Positions 7,566-16,558 are shown, counted from the first letter of the stretch. The stretch is 45,157 bases of DNA from Roseburia sp. 1XD42-34 (GCF_009917385.1 NZ_QWLJ01000041.1:1-45157), one strand, 5' to 3'. Numbers and translations: made by a program. Notes: generated by a model from the letters alone, not told the origin.

Positions 7566-8609
7566 TTAGGATGTTACTTGATCGAGTGTTTCTAGGTTTT
7601 TTTTCATAATCGAAAAATAATCTTCATCATTTTCGAGATTTTTTTCCGTTAAGACAGACAGATTATGAATGGTAGCAGTTTTTGCTTGAATATGTTCTTG
7701 AATCACCTTTGAGACACGATTGGACGTATTTTGCTCGAAAATAATATAATCAAGGTTATATTTTTCGGCTTGGTCAATGATTTCCGTTAATTCTTTTTGT
7801 GATGGCTCATTATTAGTAGACAACCCGTTAATGGCAATTTGTTCTAGACCATATCGCTCCTCCCAATATCCATAAGCCGCATGAGATACGAGAATATGCT
7901 TGTTTGTTTTTGCTTCTAAGACCGTTTGAAAATCATGATCTAATGACTGTAATTGTTCTTTTAATTTATTAAAATTAGCTTGATATAGATCCTTTTCATC
8001 CGGATTGAGCTCGACTAATTGTGCTTTTACAACTTCAGATAATGTGACCATTCGCATAGGGTCAAGCCAAATATGTGGGTCATGATCTCCGTGAGAATGA
8101 CCATCATGGGCTCCCTCTGCATCGGCGGGGCCGTCGTTATGAGCTTCCGCTTCGTTATCATGGGATTTTTCTTTATCAGAGTGGCTATCAGCATGCGCTT
8201 CTTTTTCATGTACATGACCAATGGCATCATTCTTGGTTCCTATATCAAAAAGGTACTCATTTTTTCCTAGCTCTACAAGCTTGACGTCCTCTGAATCCAA
8301 TGCATCTGCTGTACTTTCAGCGAATCCTTCCATCCCTGCACCCAAGTAAATAAACGCATCACTTCTAGCTATATTTGTCATATCTTTTGAAGTTGGTTCA
8401 TACGAATGAGCATCGACTCCTGGTGGATAAACGGAATGAACATCAGCGGTTTCCCCAGCAATTCTCTCTACAGCAAATTGAATCGGATAAATCGACGTGT
8501 ATATGTTTAAATCCGTGTTGTTTTCAGTGGAACGATCTGATTTAGTACAACCGGCAACGAATAAAGTAATCAAACCAAGGATAAGTATGGCAATGGATGT
8601 TCTTTTCAA
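7566..8609 (-). CDS. znuA: Zinc-binding lipoprotein ZnuA/AdcA
   Basis: A 347-residue cluster A-I metal-binding lipoprotein that captures zinc outside the cell for ZnuBC. The signal peptide ends in LFVAGC, so C21 would be lipidated. Family motifs include YTSIYPIQFAVERIAG, VYPPGVDAHSYEPTSKDM, DPHIWLDPMRM and LVSHAAYGYW, which carry metal-ligand histidines. Residues about 130-178 form a loop very rich in His, Asp and Glu, as in zinc-specific members. The start is a TTG at 8609 with AAGAGGAGGAAC upstream; a longer frame exists but lacks a ribosome site and would bury the signal peptide. It is the first gene of the block and directly follows the Zur-controlled promoter. Confidence 0.94.
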   Translation of the reverse strand: MKRTSIAILILGLITLFVAGCTKSDRSTENNTDLNIYTSIYPIQFAVERIAGETADVHSVYPPGVDAHSYEPTSKDMTNIARSDAFIYLGAGMEGFAESTADALDSEDVKLVELGKNEYLFDIGTKNDAIGHVHEKEAHADSHSDKEKSHDNEAEAHNDGPADAEGAHDGHSHGDHDPHIWLDPMRMVTLSEVVKAQLVELNPDEKDLYQANFNKLKEQLQSLDHDFQTVLEAKTNKHILVSHAAYGYWEERYGLEQIAINGLSTNNEPSQKELTEIIDQAEKYNLDYIIFEQNTSNRVSKVIQEHIQAKTATIHNLSVLTEKNLENDEDYFSIMKKNLETLDQVTS

Positions 8610-8644
8610 TAGTTGTTCCTCCTCTTTAAAATATCTTCTGTAAT

Positions 8645-8673
8645 ATAATATCGTAATCATTACGAATTGTAAA
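8645..8673 (-). promoter_or_regulatory. znuA promoter
   Basis: On the minus strand TTTACA (8673-8668) and TATTAT (8650-8645) are separated by exactly 17 bases. The spacer is almost entirely the Zur operator. The distance to the znuA TTG is about 36 bases. Confidence 0.8.
8651..8665. promoter_or_regulatory. Zur operator
   Basis: TCGTAATCATTACGA is a perfect 7-1-7 inverted repeat and matches the zinc-regulator box known from Bacillus. It fills the space between -35 and -10 of the znuA promoter, so bound Zur would directly block RNA polymerase. A weaker TTACGATT half-site follows at about 8692. Confidence 0.9.
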
Positions 8674-8909
8674 TAGGAATGGTTACGATTATTTTTCGAA
8701 AAATAAATAAGCCTTAGAATACGGCGATCTACATAAAATCTGTAAAGTACAGTATCAATCAAAACTAAATGTACTATGAAAGCTAAAGTTAGCAGCGCAT
8801 TCGTGCAGAAAACTTTTTTATTTCAAGGGAACTTAAGATATCGTAGAAGGAGGAGCAACCCATACTGAACGAGGTATCGCTTTCTTTCATAAAAAAATGT
8901 ATATAATTG

Positions 8910-8938
8910 TTGCGAAATATCAGTAAATACTTTATAGT
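8910..8938 (+). promoter_or_regulatory. fadN promoter
   Basis: TTGCGA (8910-8915), a 17-base spacer and TATAGT (8933-8938) lie upstream of fadN. The FadR box begins about 47 bases after the -10, downstream of the expected start of transcription. Confidence 0.55.
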
Positions 8939-8984
8939 TATAATTAAGTAGATAGGAGACTATCTTTTTATTTTCGACATAAAA

Positions 8985-9002
8985 TGAATGAGTATTCATT
9001 CA
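8985..9002. promoter_or_regulatory. FadR operator
   Basis: TGAATGAGTATTCATTCA has seven-base inverted arms and matches the Bacillus FadR box consensus (TGAATGA, four bases, TCATTCA). It lies just before the fadN ribosome site. Long-chain acyl-CoA would release FadR and allow expression of the beta-oxidation genes that follow. Confidence 0.9.
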
Positions 9003-9024
9003 AATGTGGATGGGAGGATAAATT

Positions 9025-11424
9025 ATGAAGCAATCAATCAGGCGTGCAGCTGTTTTAGGATCTGGAGTAATGGGATCGGGGATTGCGGCACACTTGGCTA
9101 ACGTTGGTATACCGACGCTCATGCTTGATATTGCACCGAAACAGTTAACGAAAGAGGAAGAAAAAAAGGGGTTAACCTTAACTGATCCATCTGTTCGTAA
9201 TCGGATTGCAACAGACAGTAAAAAGGCATTATTAAAGCAAAAACCTTCACCCATTACAACCAAAGAAAGCCTTGATTTAATTGAAGTAGGGAATATGGAA
9301 GATGATATGGAGAAGCTCGCTGATGTAGATTGGATTATCGAAGTTGTTGTTGAAAACTTAGATATTAAACGAAAAGTATTTGCAAATGTAGAGGCATATC
9401 GTAAAGCGGGAACGATTGTCAGCTCAAACACTTCGGGTATATCCATAGAAGCAATGTCCAGTGAATGTTCCGAAGATTTCCGCAAACATTTCCTTGGCAC
9501 ACATTTCTTTAACCCACCGCGATATTTGAAATTGCTTGAAGTTATACCGACTAAAGATACTGATCCTGAAGTATTTGAATTTATGAAACAGTTTGGTGAA
9601 AACGTTTTAGGGAAGGGAGTTGTTGAAGCAAAAGATACACCTAACTTTATTGCCAATCGGATTGGTACGTACGGTTTACTTATCACTGTTCAAGAAATGC
9701 TTCGTGGTGGTTACAGTGTGGGAGAAGTAGATTCTGTAACTGGACCGATGATTGGAAGAGCAAAAAGCGCAACATTCCGTACTCTTGATGTCGTTGGCTT
9801 AGATACGTTTATTCATGTAGCTAAAAATGTATACGATCAAGTAGACGGAGAAGAAAAAGAGGTATTTACTATGCCAGACTTTATGCAAACTATGCAAGAA
9901 AAGGGCTGGCTAGGCGCTAAAAGCGGTCAAGGTTTCTTTTTAAAGAAGAAGGACAAAGACGGTAGCACGATTTATGAATTGAATCCAGAAACATTGGAAT
10001 ATGAAGAACGGAAAAAGCTAAAAACAGCAGCAACGGAAATGGCGAAGCAGGAAAAAGGATTACATCGTAAATTGAAAACGCTTCTATCACAAAAAGATGA
10101 TCGTGCAGGCGCGCTTGTTTGGTCAATTTTAAAGCCAGTATTCCTTTATGCTGCCGAACTAACTGGTGAAATTGCCGATGATATTGCGGCTATCGATGAT
10201 GCGATGAAGTGGGGCTTCGGCTGGGAATTAGGACCATTTGAGACGTGGGATGCAATCGGCTTACGTAAGTCAGTAGAACGGATGCAAACGGAAGGGGAAG
10301 CAATACCAGAATGGGTTTTACAATTATTAGAGGAAGGTAACGAATCTTTTTATAAAACAGAAAATGGAACTGTTTATTATTACGATCAAGGAACGTATAA
10401 AGAAAAGTCCGTCAACCAAAAAGAAATTCATTTACGGAGATTAAAAGATGTACAGGGGGTCATTAAAAAAAATACCGGAGCTAGTCTAATAGATTTAGGC
10501 GACGGTGTAGCATGTTTAGAGTTCCACTCAAGAAGTAACGCCATCGGCTTAGATATTATACAAATGGTTCACTTTGCCATTGAAGAAGTGGAGAAAAACT
10601 ACGAGGGACTTGTCATTGGCAATCAGGGTAAGAATTTCTGCGTTGGGGCTAACCTTGCCATGATGCTGATGGAAGCTCAAGATGATAATTTCTTTGAACT
10701 GGATATGGTGATTCGTCAATTTCAAAATATGACGATGGCTATCAAATATGCGAATAAACCTGTGGTTGTTGCTCCATTTAATATGACACTTGGTGGCGGT
10801 GCAGAAGTTTCATTACCAGCAGCTTCGATTCAGGCCTCTTCGGAAACGTACATGGGACTTGTTGAATTTGGTGTTGGGTTGATCCCTGGTGGAGGGGGCA
10901 CAAAAGAATTGTATTTAAAAATGCTCAGAAATTTGCCAAAAGGGATTGCATTTGATATTACGAAGGTTGCAAATGATGTATTCGAAAAAGTAGCAACAGC
11001 GAAAGTATCCACTTCTGCTGCTGAAGCCCGTGAAAATGGTTATTTAGATCAAAGTGATCGGATTAGTGTTAATGCAGATCATCTCATACACGACGCAAAG
11101 GAAAATGTGTTAGCGCTGGCTAAATCTGGATACCAGGCTCCAAAAAGAGAAAAGATCCCAGTAGTTGGTGATGCGGGTTATGCAGCTATGGTATTGGGTG
11201 CTAAAAACTTGCATTTAAGCGGCTATGCATCTGAACATGATGTAAAGATGGCAGAGAAACTAGCTTATGTTTTATCAGGTGGACGTATTCAAGAAGGAAT
11301 AAAGATCGATGAACAAGTAATGCTAGATTTAGAACGAGAGGCATTTTTAAGCTTGATCGGTGAGCCAAAAACGCAACAACGAATGCAGCATATGTTGGTC
11401 AAAGGAAAACCATTACGGAACTAA
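9025..11424 (+). CDS. fadN: 3-hydroxyacyl-CoA dehydrogenase / enoyl-CoA hydratase FadN
   Basis: A 799-residue bifunctional beta-oxidation enzyme. The N-terminal half is the NAD-dependent 3-hydroxyacyl-CoA dehydrogenase: the Rossmann motif GSGVMG is at residues 12-17, SNTSGISIEAM follows near 135-145, and the catalytic-His region is THFFNPPRYLKLLEVI. The C-terminal part (about 470-690) is a crotonase fold with LVIGNQGKNFCVGANLAM and MTLGGGAEVSLPA forming the oxyanion hole, then LIPGGGGTKEL. Domain order matches FadN of B. subtilis. It makes the hydration and oxidation steps before thiolysis by FadA. The start has GGGAGGA upstream, and the FadR box lies 23 bases before the ATG. Confidence 0.96.
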   Translation: MKQSIRRAAVLGSGVMGSGIAAHLANVGIPTLMLDIAPKQLTKEEEKKGLTLTDPSVRNRIATDSKKALLKQKPSPITTKESLDLIEVGNMEDDMEKLADVDWIIEVVVENLDIKRKVFANVEAYRKAGTIVSSNTSGISIEAMSSECSEDFRKHFLGTHFFNPPRYLKLLEVIPTKDTDPEVFEFMKQFGENVLGKGVVEAKDTPNFIANRIGTYGLLITVQEMLRGGYSVGEVDSVTGPMIGRAKSATFRTLDVVGLDTFIHVAKNVYDQVDGEEKEVFTMPDFMQTMQEKGWLGAKSGQGFFLKKKDKDGSTIYELNPETLEYEERKKLKTAATEMAKQEKGLHRKLKTLLSQKDDRAGALVWSILKPVFLYAAELTGEIADDIAAIDDAMKWGFGWELGPFETWDAIGLRKSVERMQTEGEAIPEWVLQLLEEGNESFYKTENGTVYYYDQGTYKEKSVNQKEIHLRRLKDVQGVIKKNTGASLIDLGDGVACLEFHSRSNAIGLDIIQMVHFAIEEVEKNYEGLVIGNQGKNFCVGANLAMMLMEAQDDNFFELDMVIRQFQNMTMAIKYANKPVVVAPFNMTLGGGAEVSLPAASIQASSETYMGLVEFGVGLIPGGGGTKELYLKMLRNLPKGIAFDITKVANDVFEKVATAKVSTSAAEARENGYLDQSDRISVNADHLIHDAKENVLALAKSGYQAPKREKIPVVGDAGYAAMVLGAKNLHLSGYASEHDVKMAEKLAYVLSGGRIQEGIKIDEQVMLDLEREAFLSLIGEPKTQQRMQHMLVKGKPLRN

Positions 11425-11437
11425 AGGGGGAACTATT

Positions 11438-12613
11438 GTGAAGGAAGCAGTAATTGTTGCGGGTGCAAGAACCCCTGTAGGTAAGGCAAACAAAGGGGCA
11501 CTCGCTCACTCGAGACCAGATGATCTAGCGGCACTAACCATTCAGGAAACGCTAAAACGAGCTGGTGACTATAGGGGGAGTATAGACGATGTTATCATTG
11601 GTTGTGCCATGCCTGAAGCGGAACAAGGAATGAATATAGCCCGAAATATTGCTGGGCTTGCAGGCTTAAACCACGATGTTCCGGGAATTACGATTAATCG
11701 TTATTGCTCCTCAGGGTTGCAAAGTATTGCTTATGCCTCAGAGCGGATAATGGTAGGAGCTAGTGATACGATCATTGCAGGTGGTACAGAATCAATGAGC
11801 CTAATCCCAATGGGAGGGCATGTTATTAAGCCAAATTCCAAACTTGTACAGGATGCACCAGGGTATTATATGGGAATGGGACATACAGCGGAAGAAGTAG
11901 CAAATCGGTTTCACATTTCTAGAGAAGATCAGGACGCCTTTGCGGTCCGAAGTCACGAACGTGCTGCTAAAGCGATTGAGGAAAGTAAATTTAGTGATGA
12001 AATTGTCCCTGTGGAGGTAACTCATCGATTTATCAATGATCAAAATAAGCCAGAAGAAAAGAAAGTGACGTTTGCGATGGATGAAGGGGTACGTCCTGGA
12101 ACGTCAAAAGAGATATTAGCTAAGTTAAGACCCGCTTTCCACGTTAAAGGAACGGTAACAGCAGGAAATTCATCGCAAATGAGTGATGGGGCGGCATCGG
12201 TTTTAGTTATGAACAGGGAAAAAGCAGACGCAGAGGGGTTAACCCCCATCGTTAAATTCCGTTCGTTTGCTGTAGCTGGCGTTGAACCAGAAATTATGGG
12301 CGTTGGTCCAGTAGCTGCAATTCCAAAGGCGTTGGAAATAGCAGGTCTTGAATTATCAGATATCGATTTATTTGAATTAAATGAGGCGTTTGCATCGCAA
12401 GCTGTACGTGTCATTCAAGCTTTGGACTTGGATATTAATAAGGTAAATGTAAACGGCGGTGCGATAGCACTAGGACATCCGCTTGGGATGACAGGCACGA
12501 AGCTAACGTTATCACTTATGCATGAAATGGAACGGAGGCAAGTTCAGTATGGTGTTGTAACCATGTGTATTGGGGGCGGCATGGGAGCAGCAGGTGTTTT
12601 TGAGCTGTTATAG
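11438..12613 (+). CDS. fadA: Acetyl-CoA acyltransferase (3-ketoacyl-CoA thiolase) FadA
   Basis: A 391-residue thiolase, identical in length to B. subtilis FadA. It cleaves 3-ketoacyl-CoA with CoA to acetyl-CoA and a shortened acyl-CoA. The nucleophile is C90 in NRYCSSGLQS. The catalytic pair is H347 (GHPLGMTG) and C377 (MCIGGGMGAAG), and the NEAFASQA motif is present. The start is GTG at 11438, behind AAAGGGGGAAC and 13 bases after the fadN stop; the frame is open further upstream into fadN but without a site or homology. It is the second gene of the FadR-controlled operon. Confidence 0.96.
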   Translation: MKEAVIVAGARTPVGKANKGALAHSRPDDLAALTIQETLKRAGDYRGSIDDVIIGCAMPEAEQGMNIARNIAGLAGLNHDVPGITINRYCSSGLQSIAYASERIMVGASDTIIAGGTESMSLIPMGGHVIKPNSKLVQDAPGYYMGMGHTAEEVANRFHISREDQDAFAVRSHERAAKAIEESKFSDEIVPVEVTHRFINDQNKPEEKKVTFAMDEGVRPGTSKEILAKLRPAFHVKGTVTAGNSSQMSDGAASVLVMNREKADAEGLTPIVKFRSFAVAGVEPEIMGVGPVAAIPKALEIAGLELSDIDLFELNEAFASQAVRVIQALDLDINKVNVNGGAIALGHPLGMTGTKLTLSLMHEMERRQVQYGVVTMCIGGGMGAAGVFELL

Positions 12614-12734
12614 AGTATCAAACTACCACACTTGTAAAATAGGACATTACGAGAGGCAGACGGTGTTACGGGGGATGAGTTTTTTAAGGGGAAATTTTAT
12701 AACTTAAAAAAGTGTAGAAAAGGGGTTTATATAT

Positions 12735-14519
12735 ATGAGCGAAACAAAAGAAAAGGTATTTAAAGGCGGCGGCTTTTTAGTTGAGGACTTAACAGCAGAA
12801 GATGTCATTACTCCAGAGGATTTCACGGATGAGCATAAAATGATTGCTAAAACAACGGAAGAATTTGTAGTTGGAGAAGTCCTTCCGAAAGTTGACCGTC
12901 TAGAAAATCATGAGTTTGAACATTCCGTTGAATTATTGAAGAAAGCTGGGGAACTTGGACTGTTAGGAGCAGATATTCCGGAAGAATACGGCGGTTTAGC
13001 ATTGGACAAAATTAGTTCATCTTTGATTACGGAAAAATTCGCTCTTGCTGGTGGCTTTTCGGTCACTCACGGCGCGCACGTAGGGATAGGTACATTACCA
13101 ATTGTGTTTTTCGGAAATAATGCACAAAAGGAGAAGTATTTACCCAAACTGGCGACAGGGGAATTGTTAGCTGCATATGCTTTGACAGAACCAAGTTCAG
13201 GTTCTGACGCTTTAGGTGCAAAAGCTACAGCAGTGTTGAATGAAGCAGGAACGCATTATATTTTAAATGGGGAAAAGCAATGGATTACCAATTCAGCTTT
13301 TGCTGATGTGTTTATTGTTTATGCCAAGATAGACGGCGAACACTTCTCTGCATTTATCGTGGAACGTGAATTTCCTGGAGTATCAACTGGACCTGAAGAA
13401 AAGAAAATGGGAATCAAAAGCTCCTCAACTCGTACATTAATATTAGAGGATGCGGAAGTACCTGTGGAAAACTTGTTGGGAGAAAAAGGGCGCGGTCATA
13501 TTATTGCTTTTAATATTTTAAACGTTGGACGTTATAAGCTGGCAATTGGCGGTGTTGGCGGAGCTAAACGAGGCATTGAATTAGCAGTGAAATATGTAAA
13601 TGAACGAAAACAGTTTAACAAGCCAATTTCTAGCTTTTCACTAACAAAAGAAAAACTAGCGACGATGGCAGCAGAAACATATGCAAATGAAAGTGCAGTA
13701 TATCGAACCGTTGGATTATTTGAACAGCGGATGGGTGCGCTTACGGATGAGCAATTAAATGATGGTAGAGAAGTTGCTAGAGCTATTGCAGAATATCAGA
13801 TTGAGTGTTCTATGAATAAGTATATGTGCACAGAACTTTTGGATTTCGTAGCAGATGAAGCTGTGCAATTACATGGGGGCTATGGCTTCATGCAAGAATA
13901 CGAGGTAGAGCGGATGTACCGTGATTCACGCATCAACCGCATTTTTGAAGGAACGAATGAAATTAACCGCTTATTAGTTCCTGGAACGCTGTTGAAAAAA
14001 GCGATGAAAGGAGAACTTCCACTACTGCAAAAAGCACAATCCCTTCAGGAAGAATTAATGATGCTCATGCCAGAAGAAGCAGGCACTGCTGCATTAGAGC
14101 AGGAAAAACATTTACTCAAAAATGCGAAGAAAATGGTCCTACTTGGTGCAGGCTTAGCAGCCCAAAAATTCATGCAAAACATCGAGCATGAGCAAGAAAT
14201 TCTTGTTAATCTGGCTGATATGGTAGCAGAAGTTTATAATATGGAGTCAGCTATTCTTCGTACCGAAAAAGCGATCCAACGAGATGGAGAAGAAAAGAGT
14301 AAGCAAAAATTATGGTATACAGAAGTTTACGTGCAAGAAGCGTTTAACCGTATGGAGGCAAATGCTAAAGAAACGTTGATCGCTGTAGAAGAAGGAGATA
14401 CATTACGAATGATGCTTTCTACCTTACGTAAATTAACCCGTCATACACCAACTAATGTAATAGCAAAAAAACGGGAAATCGCAGCTGCTATCATTGAAGA
14501 AGAAAAATATACTCTATAA
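12735..14519 (+). CDS. fadE: Acyl-CoA dehydrogenase FadE
   Basis: A 594-residue FAD-dependent acyl-CoA dehydrogenase catalysing the first oxidation of beta-oxidation. The core occupies about residues 30-430. AYALTEPSSGSDA and KQWITNSAFADVFIVYA bind FAD and substrate, QLHGGYGFMQEYEVERMYRDSRI precedes the catalytic base, and E405 lies in RIFEGTNEINR. The remaining 160 residues form an extra helical domain as in very-long-chain enzymes. It follows fadA after 121 bases and completes fadN-fadA-fadE as in B. subtilis. There is no second FadR box in the gap, so it is probably read from the fadN promoter. AAAAGGGG precedes the ATG. Confidence 0.95.
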   Translation: MSETKEKVFKGGGFLVEDLTAEDVITPEDFTDEHKMIAKTTEEFVVGEVLPKVDRLENHEFEHSVELLKKAGELGLLGADIPEEYGGLALDKISSSLITEKFALAGGFSVTHGAHVGIGTLPIVFFGNNAQKEKYLPKLATGELLAAYALTEPSSGSDALGAKATAVLNEAGTHYILNGEKQWITNSAFADVFIVYAKIDGEHFSAFIVEREFPGVSTGPEEKKMGIKSSSTRTLILEDAEVPVENLLGEKGRGHIIAFNILNVGRYKLAIGGVGGAKRGIELAVKYVNERKQFNKPISSFSLTKEKLATMAAETYANESAVYRTVGLFEQRMGALTDEQLNDGREVARAIAEYQIECSMNKYMCTELLDFVADEAVQLHGGYGFMQEYEVERMYRDSRINRIFEGTNEINRLLVPGTLLKKAMKGELPLLQKAQSLQEELMMLMPEEAGTAALEQEKHLLKNAKKMVLLGAGLAAQKFMQNIEHEQEILVNLADMVAEVYNMESAILRTEKAIQRDGEEKSKQKLWYTEVYVQEAFNRMEANAKETLIAVEEGDTLRMMLSTLRKLTRHTPTNVIAKKREIAAAIIEEEKYTL

Positions 14520-14530
14520 TAAGAGAACAA

Positions 14531-14577
14531 AAAGACGGGCTAAATCTAATGAATATGTTAGATTAGCTCGTCTTTTT
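14531..14577 (+). terminator. Terminator of the fad operon
   Basis: AAAGACGGGCTAAATCTAA pairs with TTAGATTAGCTCGTCTTT with one bulge and one G-U pair, and the hairpin is followed by a run of T. It begins 11 bases after the fadE stop. Confidence 0.9.
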
Positions 14578-15427
14578 TCCTTGTAAGGAAATAAGGCAAG
14601 AGGTTTGTTAAGCAAAAAACGAAACAAGAAATACCTGCTAATACCTTATAGAGGCTCCTCGCTATTTATGAGGGAGAAGGTATCTAAATGATAGCACCTC
14701 TGCGGGCTTAATTTAGGAGTCGAGAGGTCGTACCTAAGGGATGTCGGCTCAAGCTTTTTATGTATCGTCAGCAATAGGTAAGCGTTTGATGTAATCTAAG
14801 GCTTTTCCCCTGCTTTACACGGAACGTGGGAGTTCCCACTTTGTTACAAAGGTAAGATTAGAAAATTATCATCTTCTATTTTTCGAGATAGGCACTTATA
14901 GTAGAACTTGCAATATAAGGTGCTGTAAGACTTCGGCTTCTGGAGTTGGAGAAATCATACAACCATAAGCTAAGTTAGAGATAACGGCACGTAAACGACC
15001 ACCTGCTAAAGCAGGTGGATTTAGACATGAATGTCGACGACTAAAATTGTTTCCTAGGCTAAAGTCCTACTCAAAGGTCTTAGCTAAAGCATCCTCAAAT
15101 CTAGACTAAGCTCATTCTTCTATCCTAAATATTTCGTCTTTATCTTGAGGGAAGATTCACTTTATTGTTTGTTTTTTAATCAGCTGTTTTAGTTATAGTC
15201 CCAGCACTTTTATGTTTGTTATTCTCCTATGCACATATTTTGTATAAAGCACTTTTTATGAAACAAATCGTTGCTAGATTAGGATTTTCAGCTCTTGTTT
15301 TTCAAAACAATGAAAAATTATCCAAAAGTGTAGTCAAGCAAAATTGTAAAACAAACTCATTTTATTCGAATAACGTTTGTCTATTTTGATATAATGGAAC
15401 ATATTATTGAATGGGGGTTGCAATTTG
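14578..15427. other. Gene-free, hairpin-rich stretch between fadE and yusI
   Basis: No credible coding frame is present. The stretch holds many inverted repeats, including GAGGCTCCTC near 14650, ACGTGGGAGTTCCCACTTT near 14827 and CCACCTGC-TAAA-GCAGGTGG at 14999-15018, as well as the family B element at 14919. Such clusters resemble the ends of IS200/IS605-type elements, but no transposase is left. An extended -10 (TGATATAAT, ending 15395) probably serves yusI. Confidence 0.5.
14919..15018 (+). repeat. Structured repeat family B, copy 1, with adjoining hairpin
   Basis: It begins GGTGCTGTAAGAC and later has AGAGATAACGGCAC, so GTGCTGT can pair with ACGGCAC. The same frame of motifs occurs at 21040 and 30131. 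The internal part differs, while the boundary sequence AATATAAGGTGCTGTAAG resembles AAATAAGGTGCTGTAAG at 30128. An eight-base perfect stem (CCACCTGC/GCAGGTGG) closes the segment. Confidence 0.45.
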
Positions 15428-15781
15428 ATGTTAACTTTCTATTGGTATCCGAATTGCGGTACATGTAAAAAAGCAAAGAAATGGTTAGAAAATCAACAAG
15501 TGAATTATATGCCTATACATATTGTTCAAAACCCGCCTACTAAAGAGGAATTACTTGATTTGATCCAGAAAAGTGGGCTACCCGCAAAGAAGTTTTTTAA
15601 TACAAGTGGTAAGAAGTACCGGGAGCTGAATGTAAAGGAAAAAATAGCAGATGCTACAGATGAGGAAATGGCAGAAATATTAGCATCAGACGGCATGTTA
15701 ATTAAACGACCAATCGTAACCGATGGCTCTCAAGTGACGGTTGGATTTAAAGAGGAAGAATTTGCAAAAAATTGGTTGTAA
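15428..15781 (+). CDS. yusI: ArsC/Spx-type thioredoxin-fold protein YusI
   Basis: A 117-residue ArsC-family protein, close in length and sequence to B. subtilis YusI. The N terminus has FYWYPNCGTCKKAKKWL with the CxxC pair C10/C13. Then come NPPTKEEL, KKFFNTSGKKYREL and LASDGMLIKRPIVTDG, the RP-containing signature of the arsenate reductase/Spx family. The physiological substrate is not known; a thiol-redox role is inferred from the fold. The ATG at 15428 was chosen, with GGGGGT (15411-15416) upstream. It lies between fadE and gcvH exactly as in B. subtilis. Confidence 0.9.
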   Translation: MLTFYWYPNCGTCKKAKKWLENQQVNYMPIHIVQNPPTKEELLDLIQKSGLPAKKFFNTSGKKYRELNVKEKIADATDEEMAEILASDGMLIKRPIVTDGSQVTVGFKEEEFAKNWL

Positions 15782-15800
15782 AGATTGCTTGTTTATTTTA

Positions 15801-16008
15801 AAGAATAAGAAAGTATAAAATTTGTTACTTTGGCATAACAAAATAACCGAATAAGCCACGTCCGGTGCAAGCGCCCAGCAACTAGACGACTTCACGAATC
15901 GCCCTACGATAAGTCATCATTGGTTCGTGCCTCCCCATGACTCCTAAAACTTTAGTTGATTTGTTCCATTCGCTACGTTGCTAAACGGGCGCCCTGCGCC
16001 TCTGTTCC
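15801..16008 (+). repeat. Dispersed repeat family A, copy 2 (short variant)
   Basis: A full-length 208-base copy begins AAGAATAAGAAAGTATAAAA 20 bases after the yusI stop and ends GCGCCTCTGTTCC. The core CAGCAACTAGACGACTTCAC and CTACGATAAGTCATCATTGG is nearly identical to the copies at 27448 and 41461. Confidence 0.9.
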
Positions 16009-16167
16009 GGGTGGAATGCAAGTTTTTTAAAGTGTCTATTTATTTGTAACTGAATGGACTAGGTTTCCAAACAGTTTCTATCAAAGAATACAGAAAATAA
16101 ATACTGGATTAATGACTCTGAACCTTGTATAGTGAAAGTGGAATATATCATTTGGAGGGGAATATAT

Positions 16168-16548
16168 ATGAGCGTACCAAAGGAATTACTATATTCAAAA
16201 GAGCATGAATGGGTAAAACAAGAAGATGGAAATGTACGTATTGGTATTACTGATTTTGCCCAAGACGAATTAGGAGATATTGTATTTGTTGAACTTCCTG
16301 AAGTTGGTGATGAATTAGAAATTAATGAGCCTTTTGGTAGTGTAGAATCCGTGAAAACGGTGTCGGAATTATACGCTCCCATCAGTGGTAAAGTAGTCGA
16401 GGTAAATGAAGAATTGGAAGACAGTCCTGAATTTGTAAATGAATCACCATATGAAAATGCATGGATGCTTGTTGTAGAGCCAACAAATGAAGCCGAATTG
16501 GACGATTTATTATCTGCAGAAGCATATGAAGAAATGATAAGTGAATAA
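16168..16548 (+). CDS. gcvH: Glycine cleavage system H protein
   Basis: A 126-residue lipoyl carrier protein. The opening ELLYSKEHEWV and GITDFAQDELGDIVFVELPEVGD are diagnostic. The lipoyl attachment site is K63 in GSVESVKTVSELYAP, and the C-terminal half has NESPYENAWM. It shuttles the aminomethyl group among GcvP, GcvT and the dihydrolipoyl dehydrogenase; in Bacillales it also acts as the relay for lipoate attachment to other complexes, including the Aco E2 encoded in this window. None of the other gcv genes are here, which is usual. The ATG at 16168 follows TTGGAGGGG. Confidence 0.97.
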   Translation: MSVPKELLYSKEHEWVKQEDGNVRIGITDFAQDELGDIVFVELPEVGDELEINEPFGSVESVKTVSELYAPISGKVVEVNEELEDSPEFVNESPYENAWMLVVEPTNEAELDDLLSAEAYEEMISE

Positions 16549-16558
16549 ATAATTCAAT

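Noticed and set aside
8027..8284. Frames on both strands within znuA
   Set aside because: They arise from the low-complexity His/Asp/Glu-rich loop of ZnuA read in other frames.
9000..9686. Long minus-strand open frame opposite fadN
   Set aside because: It is the antisense shadow of a well-conserved dehydrogenase domain; composition is Ser/Phe-rich with no start signal.
15698..15895. Minus-strand frame beginning MKSSSCWALA, and the similar one at 41239-41553
   Set aside because: Both similar N-termini are encoded by copies of repeat family A and run into the antisense of yusI or of the dehydrogenase gene; there are no ribosome sites and no family match.
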